A DNA stretch of 64,000 nt from Ypsolopha sequella (lineage: Eukaryota > Arthropoda > Insecta > Lepidoptera > Ypsolophidae): contig OW203992.1 of assembly GCA_934047225.1 (NCBI GenBank), positions 1,973,501 through 2,037,500 of the forward strand. The letters run 5' to 3'. The notes below the pieces were generated by a model. It was not told the DNA's origin. It saw only the letters and a program-made list of their open reading frames with translations, and ran no database searches. Shown piece after piece: positions 1 through 12,023 of this stretch (positions are counted from its first letter, which is position 1; each line of letters starts with the position of its first letter). Position numbers and translations under genes: made by a program.

Positions 1-2369
1 TATTTATTTGTCGAGTCGATACCAAGGTCATGCCCTCAGAACATTTGATTTAAATGTTCTGTGGTCATGCCAGTACCCAAGATTAACGGAAATCAATAGG
101 AATAGAAAGAAATAGATTCAAACTCTGAAATAATTGTCAAGGTAGAAGGTAAAATACGAATATGCAGCTCTAGATATTAAAAAAAAACTGAAAGCCTAAA
201 TACAAGTTGTATCAAACATATACAGGATGTTAAGATGAAGTTGCGGAAAACAAACCGTTTTAAACTGTAACCATAAGTGATTTGGCAAATAAAACAGTTG
301 TTTTCCTGTAACCCGAATAACATTGTGCTGTTGTGTTGGAAAACACATCAATTTGGGGCCTGTAGATTTATTCTGGCACAAATATTTAAACTTCTTTCAT
401 TGCCAAGAAAATACGCGAAAAATTAACGACGGTATCACGAATATTTTTTGTATCATTGGCACAGACGAATCCAAAGTTGTCATAAAAATGTTTTTATAGA
501 GCAGGAATTACATTACTGCGTAAATAATTTGGGCAGCTGACGCATTCCAGATGTCCAGTGGCACATCGTTCTTACAGATGAAAGCATAGTGATATCGCAG
601 GGAAGCTAAAACCGGCGCAAGCGCATAACAGAGCTAGCTGTAATCATAACATTCGTAGCTAAAACTACCGACGACGCAAATGAAGAGAACTCTTTACTAA
701 CCGAGCGTAGAATATTAAACAATGACATTAATATTTGAATTATTTGTTTTTTGAAGAGGTTTTTGTGCACTTGCCAAGCTTCAAATGTGCCTTGGTTATT
801 GCGGTGAGGGATGCAGTAAATATGAGCCGACTTATATCACCACCATTATATAGCTATTTGTTTTGCAAAATAAAGATATTTTTATGAATTGGTCCACCTA
901 TATGCTTCGTTTAAACCATCGAAAAGAAAAAGAGGCATTTCACGTGTGTGTATGTTTGTACAGCATCATGTATCTCCTAAACCACAGATATCCCAATAGA
1001 GTCCAAGATATATTTCGAGCCCCACTGGGCCCGGTATCAGTGGGAGTAATAATGGTGACAGGATGATAGATCTGGGGGCACGGCAGTGCCCCCGCCGAGT
1101 CTCGCAAAAAAACGCGGAACGGCCGTACCATCCTTTTCTCGAAGCAACTCACGGCACTTTCAATAATATTTACAAGATTACAATGAGAAAAATAAAATAC
1201 GAAAAGGCCTTGATTTGTGGGAGTTTTGTGAAGTTTAGTGAAGTCGATTACGGAAGTGACGTACAAGTTCTGAATAGGTCCCCCTATACGAGCTGCGAAC
1301 ATAGAATCATCCACTACAAAAAAAAAACTTTGGTGATCATAAAATAAAAGAAATATCGTGAATATACCTGCCAAAATATGAGTGCCCGATGTATATAAGT
1401 TTATCATATGTTCACTTAATTCGTCACTTCGTTGTTTTAATAGTGAACCAGGTTTTGTGGTTCGAATCCACGTCACAACTTTTTCTTTTTTTATTATCGG
1501 AGTTTCAACTAAAAGTCAAAAATAGGTGCAATAACAAGCGAAGCTAGAAGGAGTACCGTGTGTTCGGTTTCCATGTAAATAAGTTTAAGGAGCCGAGCAA
1601 AGCAGAGCGGAGCGAGGCGACCCCCCTAGTTTTAACAGAATTCATTATATGAGCAATATGTATACCAATATAAAAATCCTTCTTGTTTTTCAAATCTCTT
1701 CGACACTCTTAGAAAAAGCATTATGAAACTCAAAACAAAAAGAAAGTGCAAATTAAAAATGACTGTACCATGCCACTACTTTAAATACAAAAAATACGTA
1801 TTTAATAAAGCGTGATGAAAATCTAGTAAGTAATGGAAACTGAAAAGAAAGACAACCAATAAATCAATTACCACGGACAGTTTGCGGACAGCGGGCGATC
1901 ATAATTAGAGAGAGAAGACAACAAAGACGCGACGTGACGTGTCAAAATGAAAAATTACTTTCAGTTTCAAGGTTCACCGCCTTGGTTTCATATTTATAAT
2001 TTTAGTTCAATTTCCTGTGATGCATGTTGCTAAGTTTCATTTTATTACATAGTCTAGACATTTGTGTAGTTTTATTACAGCATTTGCGTCATCAGCGGTT
2101 CGTGGTTGTTAGAGATACTTTTTCAAATCTTAATGGCCAACACACATCTGTAAACGTAAATAACGGGTCACTGCGACATGAAACGACTGACTTTTCCGTT
2201 TTATCTTCATCTAAAAATAAGAAATTTCTATTTAATTAATACATACAGGACTATGTGGTTACCGGTAACCAACATGACTACTCAAAGTAGAAATGTATGC
2301 TCTTGCTTGTTTTGTTCGCAAATAATTAACAAAATAATAAATACTGATTGTAACAAGTAGTTAGAGTCC
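1..2369. other. Intergenic DNA, no gene recognised
   Basis: AT-rich sequence with many stops in all frames. Bases 35-75 hold two facing copies of an AACATTT-type motif that recurs near 61097 and 58650, so the left edge may be a piece of the inverted-repeat element described there. A perfect GGGGGCA/TGCCCCC hairpin lies at 1073-1092. Bases 1590-1625 are a purine-rich GAGC-type stretch that looks repetitive. The longest open frame (940-1476, minus) has no recognisable domain and I do not call it a gene. Confidence 0.5.
1440..1480 (+). other. tRNA T-arm-like fragment
   Basis: The stretch contains a T-loop-like core (GTGGTTCGAATCCAC) with a short flanking stem. No D-arm or anticodon arm could be folded next to it, so this is a fragment of a tRNA-derived repeat, not a tRNA gene. 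Confidence 0.3.
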
Positions 2370-3075
2370 TTCATCAACCTGTGAGCGTCCACTACTGGAC
2401 ATTAGGAGGCCCCTTTATGCCTGGATTTTTCTGCACATTTATACAAAAGGTAAAAATTTATTGTGAAGCGAACAGATTATTTTCTTCATTTTTTTTTCAT
2501 AAGTATTACATAGCGACGTCTAACTACGTCTCTTATTCTCTACACAGCCCAAAAAGCAAAATTTGACGATAGACCATCATAATTACTATCAGGATATCGT
2601 GAATATTCCGTCGTTTTTACGCAAAGTTTAGCAAGTTGTATAATTTCTATCTCTGCTGGAAATAGAAAAGAGAGAAATACCGATGTCGTTCATGTACAGA
2701 AGACTAAGTCTATATACATTCATTCAGATAAACAGTTACCGTTTCATGAAAAACAGTTGAATATCTCGCCATCTTGTACTTCTTGATGAGAGATGGGTCG
2801 GAGTGCAGTGTGGGGGGAATGGAAACATATATAAAGCTGTGTGCAAAGTTTCATTGCGATCAAAGCCATCAGGACGTCACAAACATCTAAAACATTTATA
2901 TAGGTATGGCAGTTGAGCGGGATGGCCCACCTTTTACCTTGTTATCTAAAGATTTCGTCACTCTTGGCGGTCCTCCGTCCTCACAGACCTGACCACCCAC
3001 AACGTCCTGCAGGTCGTGGGTCCAGCGTGCACCAGGTCAACCTACTACGCTACGTATTCTATCTTCTCCAAACTA
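2370..3075 (+). repeat. Degenerate copy of a lepidopteran dispersed repeat, interrupted
   Basis: Bases 2383-2415 match the GTCCACTGCTGGACATAGG-type motif common in moth and butterfly genomes (here CTACTGGACATTAGG). Bases 2950-3060 resemble the later part of the same family (GGTCCTCCGTCC, then CCAGGTCAACCTACTACGC). About 500 bp of unrelated AT-rich sequence separates the halves, which suggests a later insertion. The family is likely the 3-prime part of a non-LTR element; this is recalled from lepidopteran sequence and not checked by search. Confidence 0.45.
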
Positions 3076-3480
3076 AAAACACCTACAATACTACTACGAG
3101 TTCTAAACATATTTTCTGAATCAACTTCTTGAAGAGATAAATACAATTTAAAATCTTTGGTATCTTTTTTGTACAACTTCAAAATGACGGTTTTGTTCCA
3201 TTCTCGAACATAAGTAAGTGGTTTTAGTTCACGTTTTTAAATATATATTTTTTTTGTTTCAGTAGGGCGGGCCCGTCCAGATGAGACCAATGGAGGAAGG
3301 CGATTAAACATGTACTTATAGAACATAAGAAACCGTAATTTTAGTCGATAAGTTAATCTTAAGTTTTATTTAAGAAGCATTTAAATAACTTAAGGTCAAC
3401 TGAAGTACAGAAGGACAAGTGACCATAACTTTCGAGACGGAGAGATTTCGGAACAAAACGGAATTTTATTTTTTAAAGGA

Positions 3481-4030
3481 CCCAACTAACACACAAGCTG
3501 CTTTATTCGCTTCTGTAAATCCTCTTGGACGCAAAAGAGGGTTATAAAAGCGGTGAAATTTACTTGAAGACATACAATTGCGTTAGCTAATGCTCTCAGC
3601 GATTTTTGATGCTTTGAGCTTCAGTAAAGAGTTATTAAATGCTTTTTTAGCGGTTTACAACTCCAATAGGCAGTAATGGAGTGCTTAGGAAATATAAAGG
3701 AGTTACAGAAATCATTTCTACGTCTTGATGGGATAAATAGGTGTAATCATAACGCCAATGTATGGCAGCCGTATATCAGATGTTACTAACTCCGAAATAA
3801 GAACTAAGCACGTACATTTGAGTTTATATACTCTCGTAGAATTACAGAATGCTTAAATGGAGTCTATTAGAGTTTATAATTTCCTAATTGAGTAAGAATT
3901 TTCCCAGTGACACAAGAGCGATTTATAACTCTCATATTCGGAACCACGCCGTATATCAACGATAACAATTACCTAATGGTGTTTTAACCAGCTTCAAGAG
4001 TAGAAAGAGGGAGTGTTACTTCCCGGTTTC
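3481..4030 (+). repeat. Left subterminal repeat region of the CACTA-like element
   Basis: This gene-free stretch holds repeated variants of a motif close to AGAGTTATAAAAGCGG or AGCGATTTATAACTC, spaced by tens of bases (for example 3536-3553, 3630-3643, 3650-3663, 3700-3713, 3869-3882, 3917-3932). The same motif in the opposite orientation fills the right end. I infer binding sites for the element's transposase. The transposase promoter must also lie here, upstream of 4107. Confidence 0.45.
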
Positions 4031-4106
4031 ATAACCTCAAAACCACGGACAGCGCGCGTCGCCTATTTTTGACAAAAAGTCGTACTAATTAATAAAACAA
4101 ACAAAA

Positions 4107-6944
4107 ATGGATGAGCGGCAATGGAAAGCATTGAAAAGGACCGGAGGTTATCGCAGGAAAGTGAAAAAAGTATACCAAAACATAAAAAAGTTTAATGTAA
4201 AACATATTGGTAAGGGTTCCGTACCAGAACAAATTGAAAATAATTTTACGCCAATGTTGGATGCCAATGTTATGAGTGCTGGCGAAAGGTATGTAGTAAC
4301 TTGAAATTTGCAGTAACTTTGTTATGTCACAGATAATATAATACTAGTTTATGTAAAAAATATCCAATTTATAACTTATAAGATTATACCTAACGCAAAT
4401 ATAAATCTTTATTTAAAATAAAATAAAAGATTTAGAGCGTAGATTAATATAAGTCAAGGAATCCACATGGGAGTGATGGTATAATTTATTGTACCTAATG
4501 TACCCTATATATTTTGCTTTTTTTTTCTAGACACTTTAATGCTTCTGAAATAGAATGCCAAAGAGATGCCTCCGCTAGTGGTTCTGACTCTGATGAAAGG
4601 TCAGTGCATACTATAATTATATAGGGTGTCAACTTTATTATGTACTTACTTTTTCAAGGAAGTCAATCCAGGTCACAGGAAGACACTACGAAGAAACATA
4701 GGTACTTTTGAGAGCTCTTTGGCAGCATACTGCCCCTGCATGTTTTTTTCAACATTGTCATGGCCAGTCCTGTCTATATTTTTATTTTATAACTTCTGCT
4801 ACAAGCTGTTTAGATCTTAGAGACACTAAGATTTTTGGGTAAGATTGGTTGGTTTAGGTAATAAAAATCAACTAGGTACTACACCGCGGTTTTGTTACAG
4901 ACGTTAACCTTTAAAAATCAATGTGTAGATATCACAGCAGGGAGACGTGATTTTAATTAATGTTGTGTAATTCCACAGATCAGATATGGCGGAAGTTGAC
5001 ACACATGTTGGTGATGATAATGAACTAAATTATGAACGTTTTAAAGAAAATGAAAAGAAATGTGATCTTCGCAAGAAAATACGGAGCTGGGCTTTAAAAC
5101 ACAATATTAGTCATTCTGCTTTAAAGGATCTACTTGAAATTTTAAATGAAACAACACCCAACACTATGCCCAATGACCCCCGTACATTGCTAAAGACACC
5201 GAGGGCAATAACAACAACTTTAATGGGCTCAGGAGAATACTGGCACAATGGACTCAAAAAATCTATAATAAGAAATTTAGAAAATGCAGCGGAAACACCT
5301 AAAAGTATTTCGATTTCAGTTAACATAGATGGGTTACCAGTTTATAATAGTTCCAAGCAACAATTTTGGCCTATACTATGTAGCATTTCTGAAAAACCAC
5401 AAATACAGCCTATCATTTGTGGCATTTACTTGGGCTTAGAAAAACCCAAGGACTTAGAAGCATACTTATTGCCATTTGTTGAGGAAATTACTGAAATTCT
5501 TCAAAATGGCATTGAGATTAAAAATACAAAGGTTGAAGTAAAGTTAAGATGCTTTGTTTGTGATTCTCCGGCTAGAGCAATGATAAAAGGTAGATATATA
5601 TTGTACTTTTTATAGCAAAACTGTTCTGTCAAAAATACCTTACCGAAATACCTACCAACTCATTATTCATATTCATTAATTTAATTAAATACAAGTATCA
5701 ATTTTCTTTATTTTAATATTAAATTAACGTTAGTGTTAATATTTATTTTATTTACAGGGGTTTGTAATTACAACGGCAAACATGGATGCCTGAAGTGTAC
5801 TGTCGTTGGTGAATATTCTCATGTTTCCCACACCGTCATCTTCCCTGGTATCGATTGCCCTTTAAGAACAGATGAAGACTTCCGGTTAAAAAAATATGGA
5901 GGCCATCACAAAGTAGACTCACCTTTGTTAAAACTTCCAATCGACATGATCGAAGCTTTTCCTGTCGCAGATTCGTTGCACTTACTTGACTTGGGTGTAA
6001 TGAAAAGACTTCTCATCGGATGGCGCGATGGCAATTTTGGAAAAAAGGACACCAAGTGGCGTGCAAATGACATCCAAACTGTCAATGTTTTTTTAAGCTC
6101 ATCCAAAACCCCAACTGAGATACATAGAGCAGTTCGAGGATTGGACTGTCTTAGCCATTGGAAAGGCTCAGAGTACAGAACCTTCTTTTTATATTTAAGT
6201 GTAGCAATTTTACACAAAGTTTTGAAACAAGACGCATTTCACCATTTTCTCGCGTTATTCTGTGCCATTACAATATGTTCAATTGAGGAACATTTTCGGT
6301 ATTTGTCTTTGGCGGAAGAACTATTAAAATATTTTGTTACACATTACAAAAGAATTTACGGTATTGACTACATAACAAGTAATGTTCACAACTTGATTCA
6401 CGTTGTAGAGGAGGTTCGTCATTTTGGCAAGTTAGAAACGTTTAATGCGTACAAATTTGAAAATAAATTATATTTAATAAAAAAATTGCTAAGACAGGGT
6501 AATAAACCCCTTGCTCAAGTCGCCAAAAGACTTGGTGAGTACGAGCATATTGAGAACGAACAAAGTGCTGATCCACCAAAAACAAATAACCCATATGTAA
6601 AGAGAAATCTAAAGACTAACCATTTAATTCTGTATTTCAAGGATTTTGTCCTATCTACTAAAGCAGCAGACAGGTACTTTTTAACAACGAAAAAAGAAAT
6701 TATGGAAGTTAACAGTATTACAGTTGAAAATAACCAAATTATTATTCAATGTTTCAAATTTAATGACTTACAAAATGTTTTTGATCTACCAATATACTCT
6801 TCATATCTGAATATATTCAAGAGCAACTCTGATTTTGGTTTGAGGACAGAATGCCATTGTTTCCCCTGCGATGTGAAATGTAAATTAGTTGTAACAAAAT
6901 TCGATTCAGAATTATATTTCATTCCCTTATTACACACTTTTTAA
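4107..6944 (+). CDS. CACTA/EnSpm-like transposase, four exons, intact when spliced
   Basis: Exons 4107-4288, 4531-4599, 4979-5589 and 5758-6944 join in phase (each junction has a GT donor and AG acceptor) to give 682 residues with no internal stop. The N-terminus is basic (many Lys/Arg), followed by a Ser/Asp-rich linker encoded by exon 2. Exon 3 ends with two motifs of the CACTA-type DDE transposase fold: an N-x-DG motif (Asp 201) followed by FWPI, and CDSPARA (Asp 279). Exon 4 opens with a Cys pair (C298, C301) and continues with an HTVIFPG motif, a PLRTD motif and the D-x-L-H-L-L-D-L-G-V-M segment seen in this family. The role would be cutting and joining element ends. The third acidic catalytic residue was not placed. 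Possible poly(A) signals follow at about 7034-7090. An intact spliced frame suggests recent activity or a domesticated gene; the matching element ends favour a transposon. Confidence 0.75.
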
Positions 6945-7104
6945 ATATTCCTCAAATTTGTGTAGTATAACAATCAAATATAATTCAAATTCATGTTTAG
7001 TTTGGAGGTAATTGTAATTGGTTTTGCATTAAAAATAAAAGTGATCAGTTACAAATCAACTTGTTTTATTTGTATTCAAATACAATAAAAAATAATACGA
7101 TAGT

Positions 7105-7223
7105 TATTTTCACCTGACTAGCTCGAAAAGCGCGCTTTTGTTGCTTAAAAACAGTGAGCAAAATCGACTATCACTGATTTTAAGCAGTAAAGGCGCGCTT
7201 TTCGAGCTACTGAGGTGAAAAAT
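7105..7223. mobile_element. Fold-back MITE, about 119 bp
   Basis: The arms 7105-7157 and 7171-7223 are near-perfect inverted repeats, including AGCTCGAAAAGCGCGC on the left and its complement on the right, with a loop of about 13 bp. It lies just downstream of the transposase gene's likely poly(A) site and would fold into a strong hairpin. Confidence 0.75.
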
Positions 7224-7952
7224 ACATATTCTTACTTTTTAACGTATTGCACGCTATTCAACTTCAGTCTCAATTATTAAAATATTAACACGGGCACTTG
7301 TTATCAACTTTTATAGTCCTGATTTCCTTCTTGAAATATGAAGCAACATAACAAAATATTTTTTAATTAACTTTAATTACCAAGTCTTCACTTTTTAATG
7401 TAAGTTACCTTAAAAATCAAATAAAACAATATTGGCATTGGTCATTTAACTTATTAATAACAAATTCAACAAATTATAGGATCACTAACACAGAATGAAT
7501 GTGTCGTTATACAACAACATTGACATTAGTCAACTTATCAAATAAAAAAAAATTACCTTTAACCTTAGACCATACCCAAGCCTTTAACTATCACGGCGAT
7601 ACGGCACACCACTCATCACGTTTGGAGCGTAATAATCGTCGGTAAAAAGCGGATATAACCAAGTGACTTCTATTTCACAAATCACACTCGGGAATACCTC
7701 TGTCACCGTGGTCGTGACGATATGTTGTTAATTCACACAAAAGGATCTACTGACTTGAACAGCGATTTAGCCCTTTAAAAGAACTATACAATTAAGATTA
7801 CACCCTGTAGTTTTATTTTTATTTTTTAACATACACTTTTTTAATGTTTGGGAACGCAAAAGTGATTAGTACTTGTCTATACAAATATTTTGGTCACATA
7901 TAAACGGGTGCTGTTTCCAGTTATGAAGCTTTAATGGCGTTAATCTGGCCAG
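7224..7952. other. AT-rich spacer inside the DNA transposon
   Basis: No coding exon was recognised. Bases about 7672-7728 contain CACACTCGGGAATACCTCTG, the reverse complement of a motif also present near 59290-59310 and, more weakly, near 13200-13250, so a small dispersed repeat is present. Confidence 0.4.
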
Positions 7953-8104
7953 GTAGCATAGTGTTTAAACGCGCGCGACGCGGCTTAGTTGAATCACAGG
8001 TGCGAGGAGCATGACATACTGTTTAATCGCAAAAACATCGTGTCACACTCCTCGCACTTGTGATTCAACTAAGTGCCGTCGCGCGCGATTAAACACTATG
8101 CTAC
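7953..8104. mobile_element. Fold-back MITE, 152 bp
   Basis: Two arms of about 70 bp are inverted copies. The left reads GTAGCATAGTGTTTAAACGC and the right ends with the complement, finishing at CTATGCTAC. Both arms hold a GCGCGCGACG core and a GTTGAATCACA segment. The central loop is very short, so almost the whole element is hairpin. Confidence 0.85.
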
Positions 8105-8204
8105 GAGGGCAGGTGTAAACTTAGTTGTGTAGGTGCTATAAATAATCAATAATATAAATAGAGATCAAAAGGAAAATATATTAATAAAACAATAAAAACA
8201 TCGG

Positions 8205-8235
8205 TCAAGTGCGAGTTGCACACGCTGAGGTTATA
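8205..8235 (-). repeat. Fragment of the GGGTTCCGTACC SINE-like family (3-prime end)
   Basis: The sequence CGGTCAAGTGCGAGTTGCAC is the reverse complement of the 3-prime end seen in the full copy at 16229-16770 (ACTCGCACTTGACCGG). Only the end of the element is recognisable. Confidence 0.5.
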
Positions 8236-8361
8236 AAAATAAAGTATACAATATAATGCACCTGAGACAAATGTACAGCATGAAAAGACCGACACGAATG
8301 CATAATCTATGTTTCAATCCACACATTTAAAAATTGTCATTAAAAATTTACAGCTATAAGA

Positions 8362-8476
8362 TTAACAGAGGGGTAGCTCCTCCTCATCCTCATCATCATT
8401 CTGAACAGGAACCATTCCTGTGTCCTGGCTCCAAATAACATTTTCTTGTGTGATGGTATTTCGACTGTGAGCTTGC
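8362..8476 (-). CDS. Probable terminal exon of an unrecognised minus-strand gene
   Basis: On the minus strand a pyrimidine tract ending in TAG (about 8477) is followed by an open frame ending in an acidic tail (DDEDEEE, then a short end and TAA). Composition suggests a real C-terminal exon. It is downstream of, and on the same strand as, the exon at 10201-10506, but the two are out of phase if joined directly, so at least one more exon would be needed between them. No function can be assigned. Confidence 0.35.
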
Positions 8477-9015
8477 CTAAAAAAAAAATAAGGATGTGAG
8501 AAATTGTCCCTGGGCCATAGGATACCATACCTCCAAGCAATGGGAGGATGGAGTAGCTCCAACTGGAGAGCATACCATCCGCCTAATCCCTGCAGGCATA
8601 CCACTCTATTATTCATTCATAGGCAGAGGTGACTTCTAATCCTACACAATCTTTGACTAAAGCATAAGTCTTGTGCTTTAGTTAAAGTACACAATGTACT
8701 CTATATAATCTGTTGTAATCTCCATTTCAAATGATTAAACAGGGTTATTGATAAGTAAGTAACTTATTTAACCTTTAATGCCTAATCCAAAATATCAAAA
8801 TGTTAACTGTTACTAAGATCTAGTAAATAAAATTTAAACTTTAAAATTCATTTAAAAAACTATAACCTTGTATTCAACCAGTATTCATTAAAATTTTTTG
8901 CTACTTCGAGAACATAGCAATAGTTTGTTAATGACAGCATTCGAAAAAATATCCAAGTAGCAAGAGCATTTAGCTGGGGTTGTTTGTCAACTTGTCCCAC
9001 AGCGAGCTCGGGATG

Positions 9016-9212
9016 AGTTGAAGATTTCCATCCATCAGCCTAGTTCGTCCACTGCTGGACATAAGCCTTTCCAGGACTTTGCCACTCCCGGCGGTCATAC
9101 TGGAAGAATTGCCCATACTCACACACGCTGGGCAGGCGGGTTGGTGAGCGCGGTCCCGGTACCCTCGCACCAGTGACGCTGCTGCCCATCACCAGTCACC
9201 AGTTGAAGATTT
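9016..9212 (+). repeat. Short retroposed copy of the GTCCACTGCTGGACATA family
   Basis: A 173-bp insert (9028-9200) is flanked by a 12-bp direct repeat, AGTTGAAGATTT (9016-9027 and 9201-9212), as expected for retroposition by target-primed reverse transcription. The insert begins near CATCAGCCTAGTTCGTCC and contains CTGCTGGACATAAGCC. It lies in the presumed intron between the exons at 10201-10506 and 8362-8476. Confidence 0.7.
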
Positions 9213-9875
9213 ACAAAATAAATATTTTTTTTGTTCTCAACTCGTCCCACTACATTTTTAACAATAAAATAAGCGTTATGTCAGTGATCAGTGTTTTTTT
9301 TTAATTGTGCCTATGTAAATGCTTGTTTAAATTTATAAGCAAGTAAAAAGCATTTTTTTGTAACAGTAGAATAGGATGGCACTATTATGAAATTTGAAAT
9401 TTGTCATCTTTTAGCTGTAAGTCCATACAAAAGTGAAAACTAAAAATATGTCTATAATGGTTTACATTTCAATTGGGCATTATAGGGTTAAATAAGTTAC
9501 TTAATACATCTTCTGTTGTTTATAGGACTGTGTTAAATACCCTGTAGATTTAGCTTCTCAAGGTCCTAGTTTAATTCACCTGGTAGCTAGTTATAACCAA
9601 GGTTATCATCCGTCCAGCTTTTTCTAATTACGTTAATTTTTTTTATAAAATATGAGTATTGAACTAAATTGAACTACCCCGCTATCCCTCTAAAATGTGC
9701 ACTGCGTCTGGAATGATTTCATTTTTTGAATTAAATGTCCAGACTTATTGAAACATCTAGCTTTTATCAGGATTTTTATAGTTAAAAAATTATATTATCC
9801 CCGGCGCAGCACACATTTTACAGAGATAGCGGGCTAGTTGTATGTGAACAACTAGACAGTGACTTTTCTAAACAG

Positions 9876-10038
9876 TGATGTTGATTCGGTGTAACAGTAT
9901 TTATTTTATTTGACAGGACTAAATTTTATTTCAGCGTTCTGTGTTTTTCTTTCTGTATCGAAAAAACAAAGACAGGAAACTAAAATTAAGGCTAGTCCTG
10001 TCAAATAAGTTAAGTCGTCTTCCACCGAATCAACACTA
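9876..10038. mobile_element. Fold-back MITE, about 163 bp
   Basis: The left end (GTTGATTCGGTG) and right end (CACCGAATCAAC-type) are inverted copies. Further in, ATTTGACAGGACTAAATT on the left pairs with a segment around AGTCCTGTCAAATAAG on the right. A diverged half copy of the same family lies at about 38872-38956. Confidence 0.75.
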
Positions 10039-10072
10039 ATGTATTTTTTATGTATAGAGTTAAAATAGGTAC

Positions 10073-10190
10073 ACATGTAGGTACATGTACCATCGAAGAA
10101 ATTGCCGCAGACCCACTTTTCGCTCCTATCACTATTGCAATACGGACGAAAAGTGGGTCTGCAGATTTTTCCTCGATAGTACCTATATGT
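10073..10190. mobile_element. Fold-back MITE abutting a splice donor
   Basis: The arms share GCAGACCCACTTTTCG and its complement CGAAAAGTGGGTCTGC, and the outer ends ACATGTAGGTAC and its counterpart. The right end stops about 10 bp before the splice donor of the exon at 10201-10506, and the left neighbour is another fold-back (9876-10038). Confidence 0.75.
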
Positions 10191-10200
10191 ATTAACTTAC

Positions 10201-10506
10201 CATCTGTAAAGCTAAATTGTTGAAATATCCAATTTGTGGGTTGGGATCTTCATTTTCAGTATCTGTGTTATTACACATTATATTAAGTTCAGCTTCTGCT
10301 GCCTCATAGCTCATAAAATTTGATCTTTTTACGGAGCATGGTAAGGTACTCCATCCACTTCCTGGTTTGGAATGGCCACTATGTACCAAATTCTCAGGCC
10401 TTTTTTTTGGCCAGTGCAGTATTATACACTTGGATTCCCATCCCGCAGGACATATTGTAAGTTGTGGTTTGCCTCGCTCCACAGTCCTTACAACTTTGTA
10501 TGACAT
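10201..10506 (-). CDS. First coding exon of a transposon-associated gene (DUF4806-type N-terminus?)
   Basis: On the minus strand an acceptor (TTTCAG) lies directly before the ATG at 10506, implying a spliced 5-prime leader. The exon runs 102 codons in phase 0 to a clean donor (GTAAGT). The product begins MSYKVVRTVERGKPQLTICP, then has a Trp-rich stretch (GWESK, HWPKK, SGWSTL) and an acidic tail with NNTDTENED. This layout recalls the N-terminal exon of insect proteins that often carry a C-terminal DUF4806 domain and occur beside CACTA-like transposases; that is recalled, not searched. No downstream exon with such a domain was found, so the gene is partial or has lost its end. A second, accessory transposon gene is the likeliest reading. 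Confidence 0.55.
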
Positions 10507-10672
10507 GCTGAAACAAAAAAAAATAGTACCATATAGACATTCTGGCCCATTTTATTTAGGCTTCTATTTAGTTATCTTGTTTAACAGCTTTGTATTGGGT
10601 ACCATGATTCGCAACATAGAAGAGTGCGTTATAGGTAGTAAAAACACCACAAACAATTTCTGCTGGTTTTAG

Positions 10673-12023
10673 TTACACACTAGAAAAAACAGTTTTGTAT
10701 GTGTGCAAAGCATAGATATCATATTAATATTATTAGGTAGGGTTCCTAATTGCTGGGGTAAAGGTAAAAATTAACTATTACCCATTCCACAACCACCCGA
10801 GTGAAAACAAACAGCTCCAAACAATTCTTGAAGTCATTTAGAAATGCAACATTCACTTTGGACACCTAAAATTATAAGAGCAGTAAACTCTTCACTTTGA
10901 CAAATTTGTCGTCATATTGCATGTAATTTTTTGTTTTCTGGGTAATAGAGGTCTTCTGAATGACTTTTAAAGCCTTTTAATTATGGTAATAATGATACAT
11001 AAACACAAAAATATCCTTTACCACATAAATAAACTGACTTTACAAAGTGGCCGTTCCAAAACAATAAGTAAATAGATTTCGTCTCAGTCCTATCTCTTTC
11101 ACTTTTACAAAGTAAACTTTACATTTCCTTATCTAAAGCTACCTTATAAAGTCTTGAGTTCTTAAATCGGTCAGAGTGTGGATAAGGGGGGCATGATACC
11201 GCTTGCTTGCAATGTCACATAAGTCACAAGAATTATAATATTAAATACTGGAATAGTGCTACCATATCGACACTCTAATCAACATACAAAGTAAATTTAC
11301 CTTGAAAATATCTGCTGATGTTTGATCGGGTTGAGAACAATACTGTCCAAAGAACCAGTTGCCGCTGCTTGAAATCTTGACACAAAATTTTAAACCTGAA
11401 ATTTTCAAAAGTTTCTTTTACTTCTCAAAATCTCCTTCATAAGTACACGAAAGGGTAGGTATTTTTAAAGAATCTACTGAAAACCAAGAAAACCGGCATA
11501 AAGCACTGTCCACTGTTTACCTACTACTTAAATGGATTTAAACATTATTTGTGGATAAAACACGGTAAAAAGGATCATACCTTTTTTATGTAAGTTCCTA
11601 GCGTTTTCAGAGAAATGAACAATATAAATATAGGTGCATAAATAAAACAATTTTGCCCTCTACTACAAAAACAAATAAAACATTACAAGAAAAGGACACG
11701 GTATGTTCCGATTTGCGTGACGCACGACGTACCTACCAATCTAACTGTGTAGTCTCGGAGTCCCCTGAGTGATTGCCGATTTAATGTTTCAACATGGTAT
11801 GCACTGTGCTTAGTGCTTAGACCATACATACTCTGAGGGTTAGTGCGTTTCATAGAATAGGTCTTACGCCGCAATGTTATATGCTTTTCCATCTTTGATC
11901 AAACGTCGTCTATAATCACTCAGTGACTTTATAATGTACTTACATATAAATAAATTACATGCAGAAGAAAAATACCACTTACGTACCTTATCTAAAATAA
12001 TATATAACACGAAAAATTGGTAT
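10673..12023. other. Spacer inside the DNA transposon, no gene seen
   Basis: AT-rich DNA between the two minus-strand genes. The open frames here (such as 11683-11892, minus) are short and carry no recognisable motif. The promoter of the gene starting at 10506 should lie in this interval. Confidence 0.4.

Noticed and set aside
940..1476. 178-codon minus-strand open frame
   Set aside because: No recognisable domain, low-complexity start, tRNA-like and hairpin sequence inside, and no splice or signal support.
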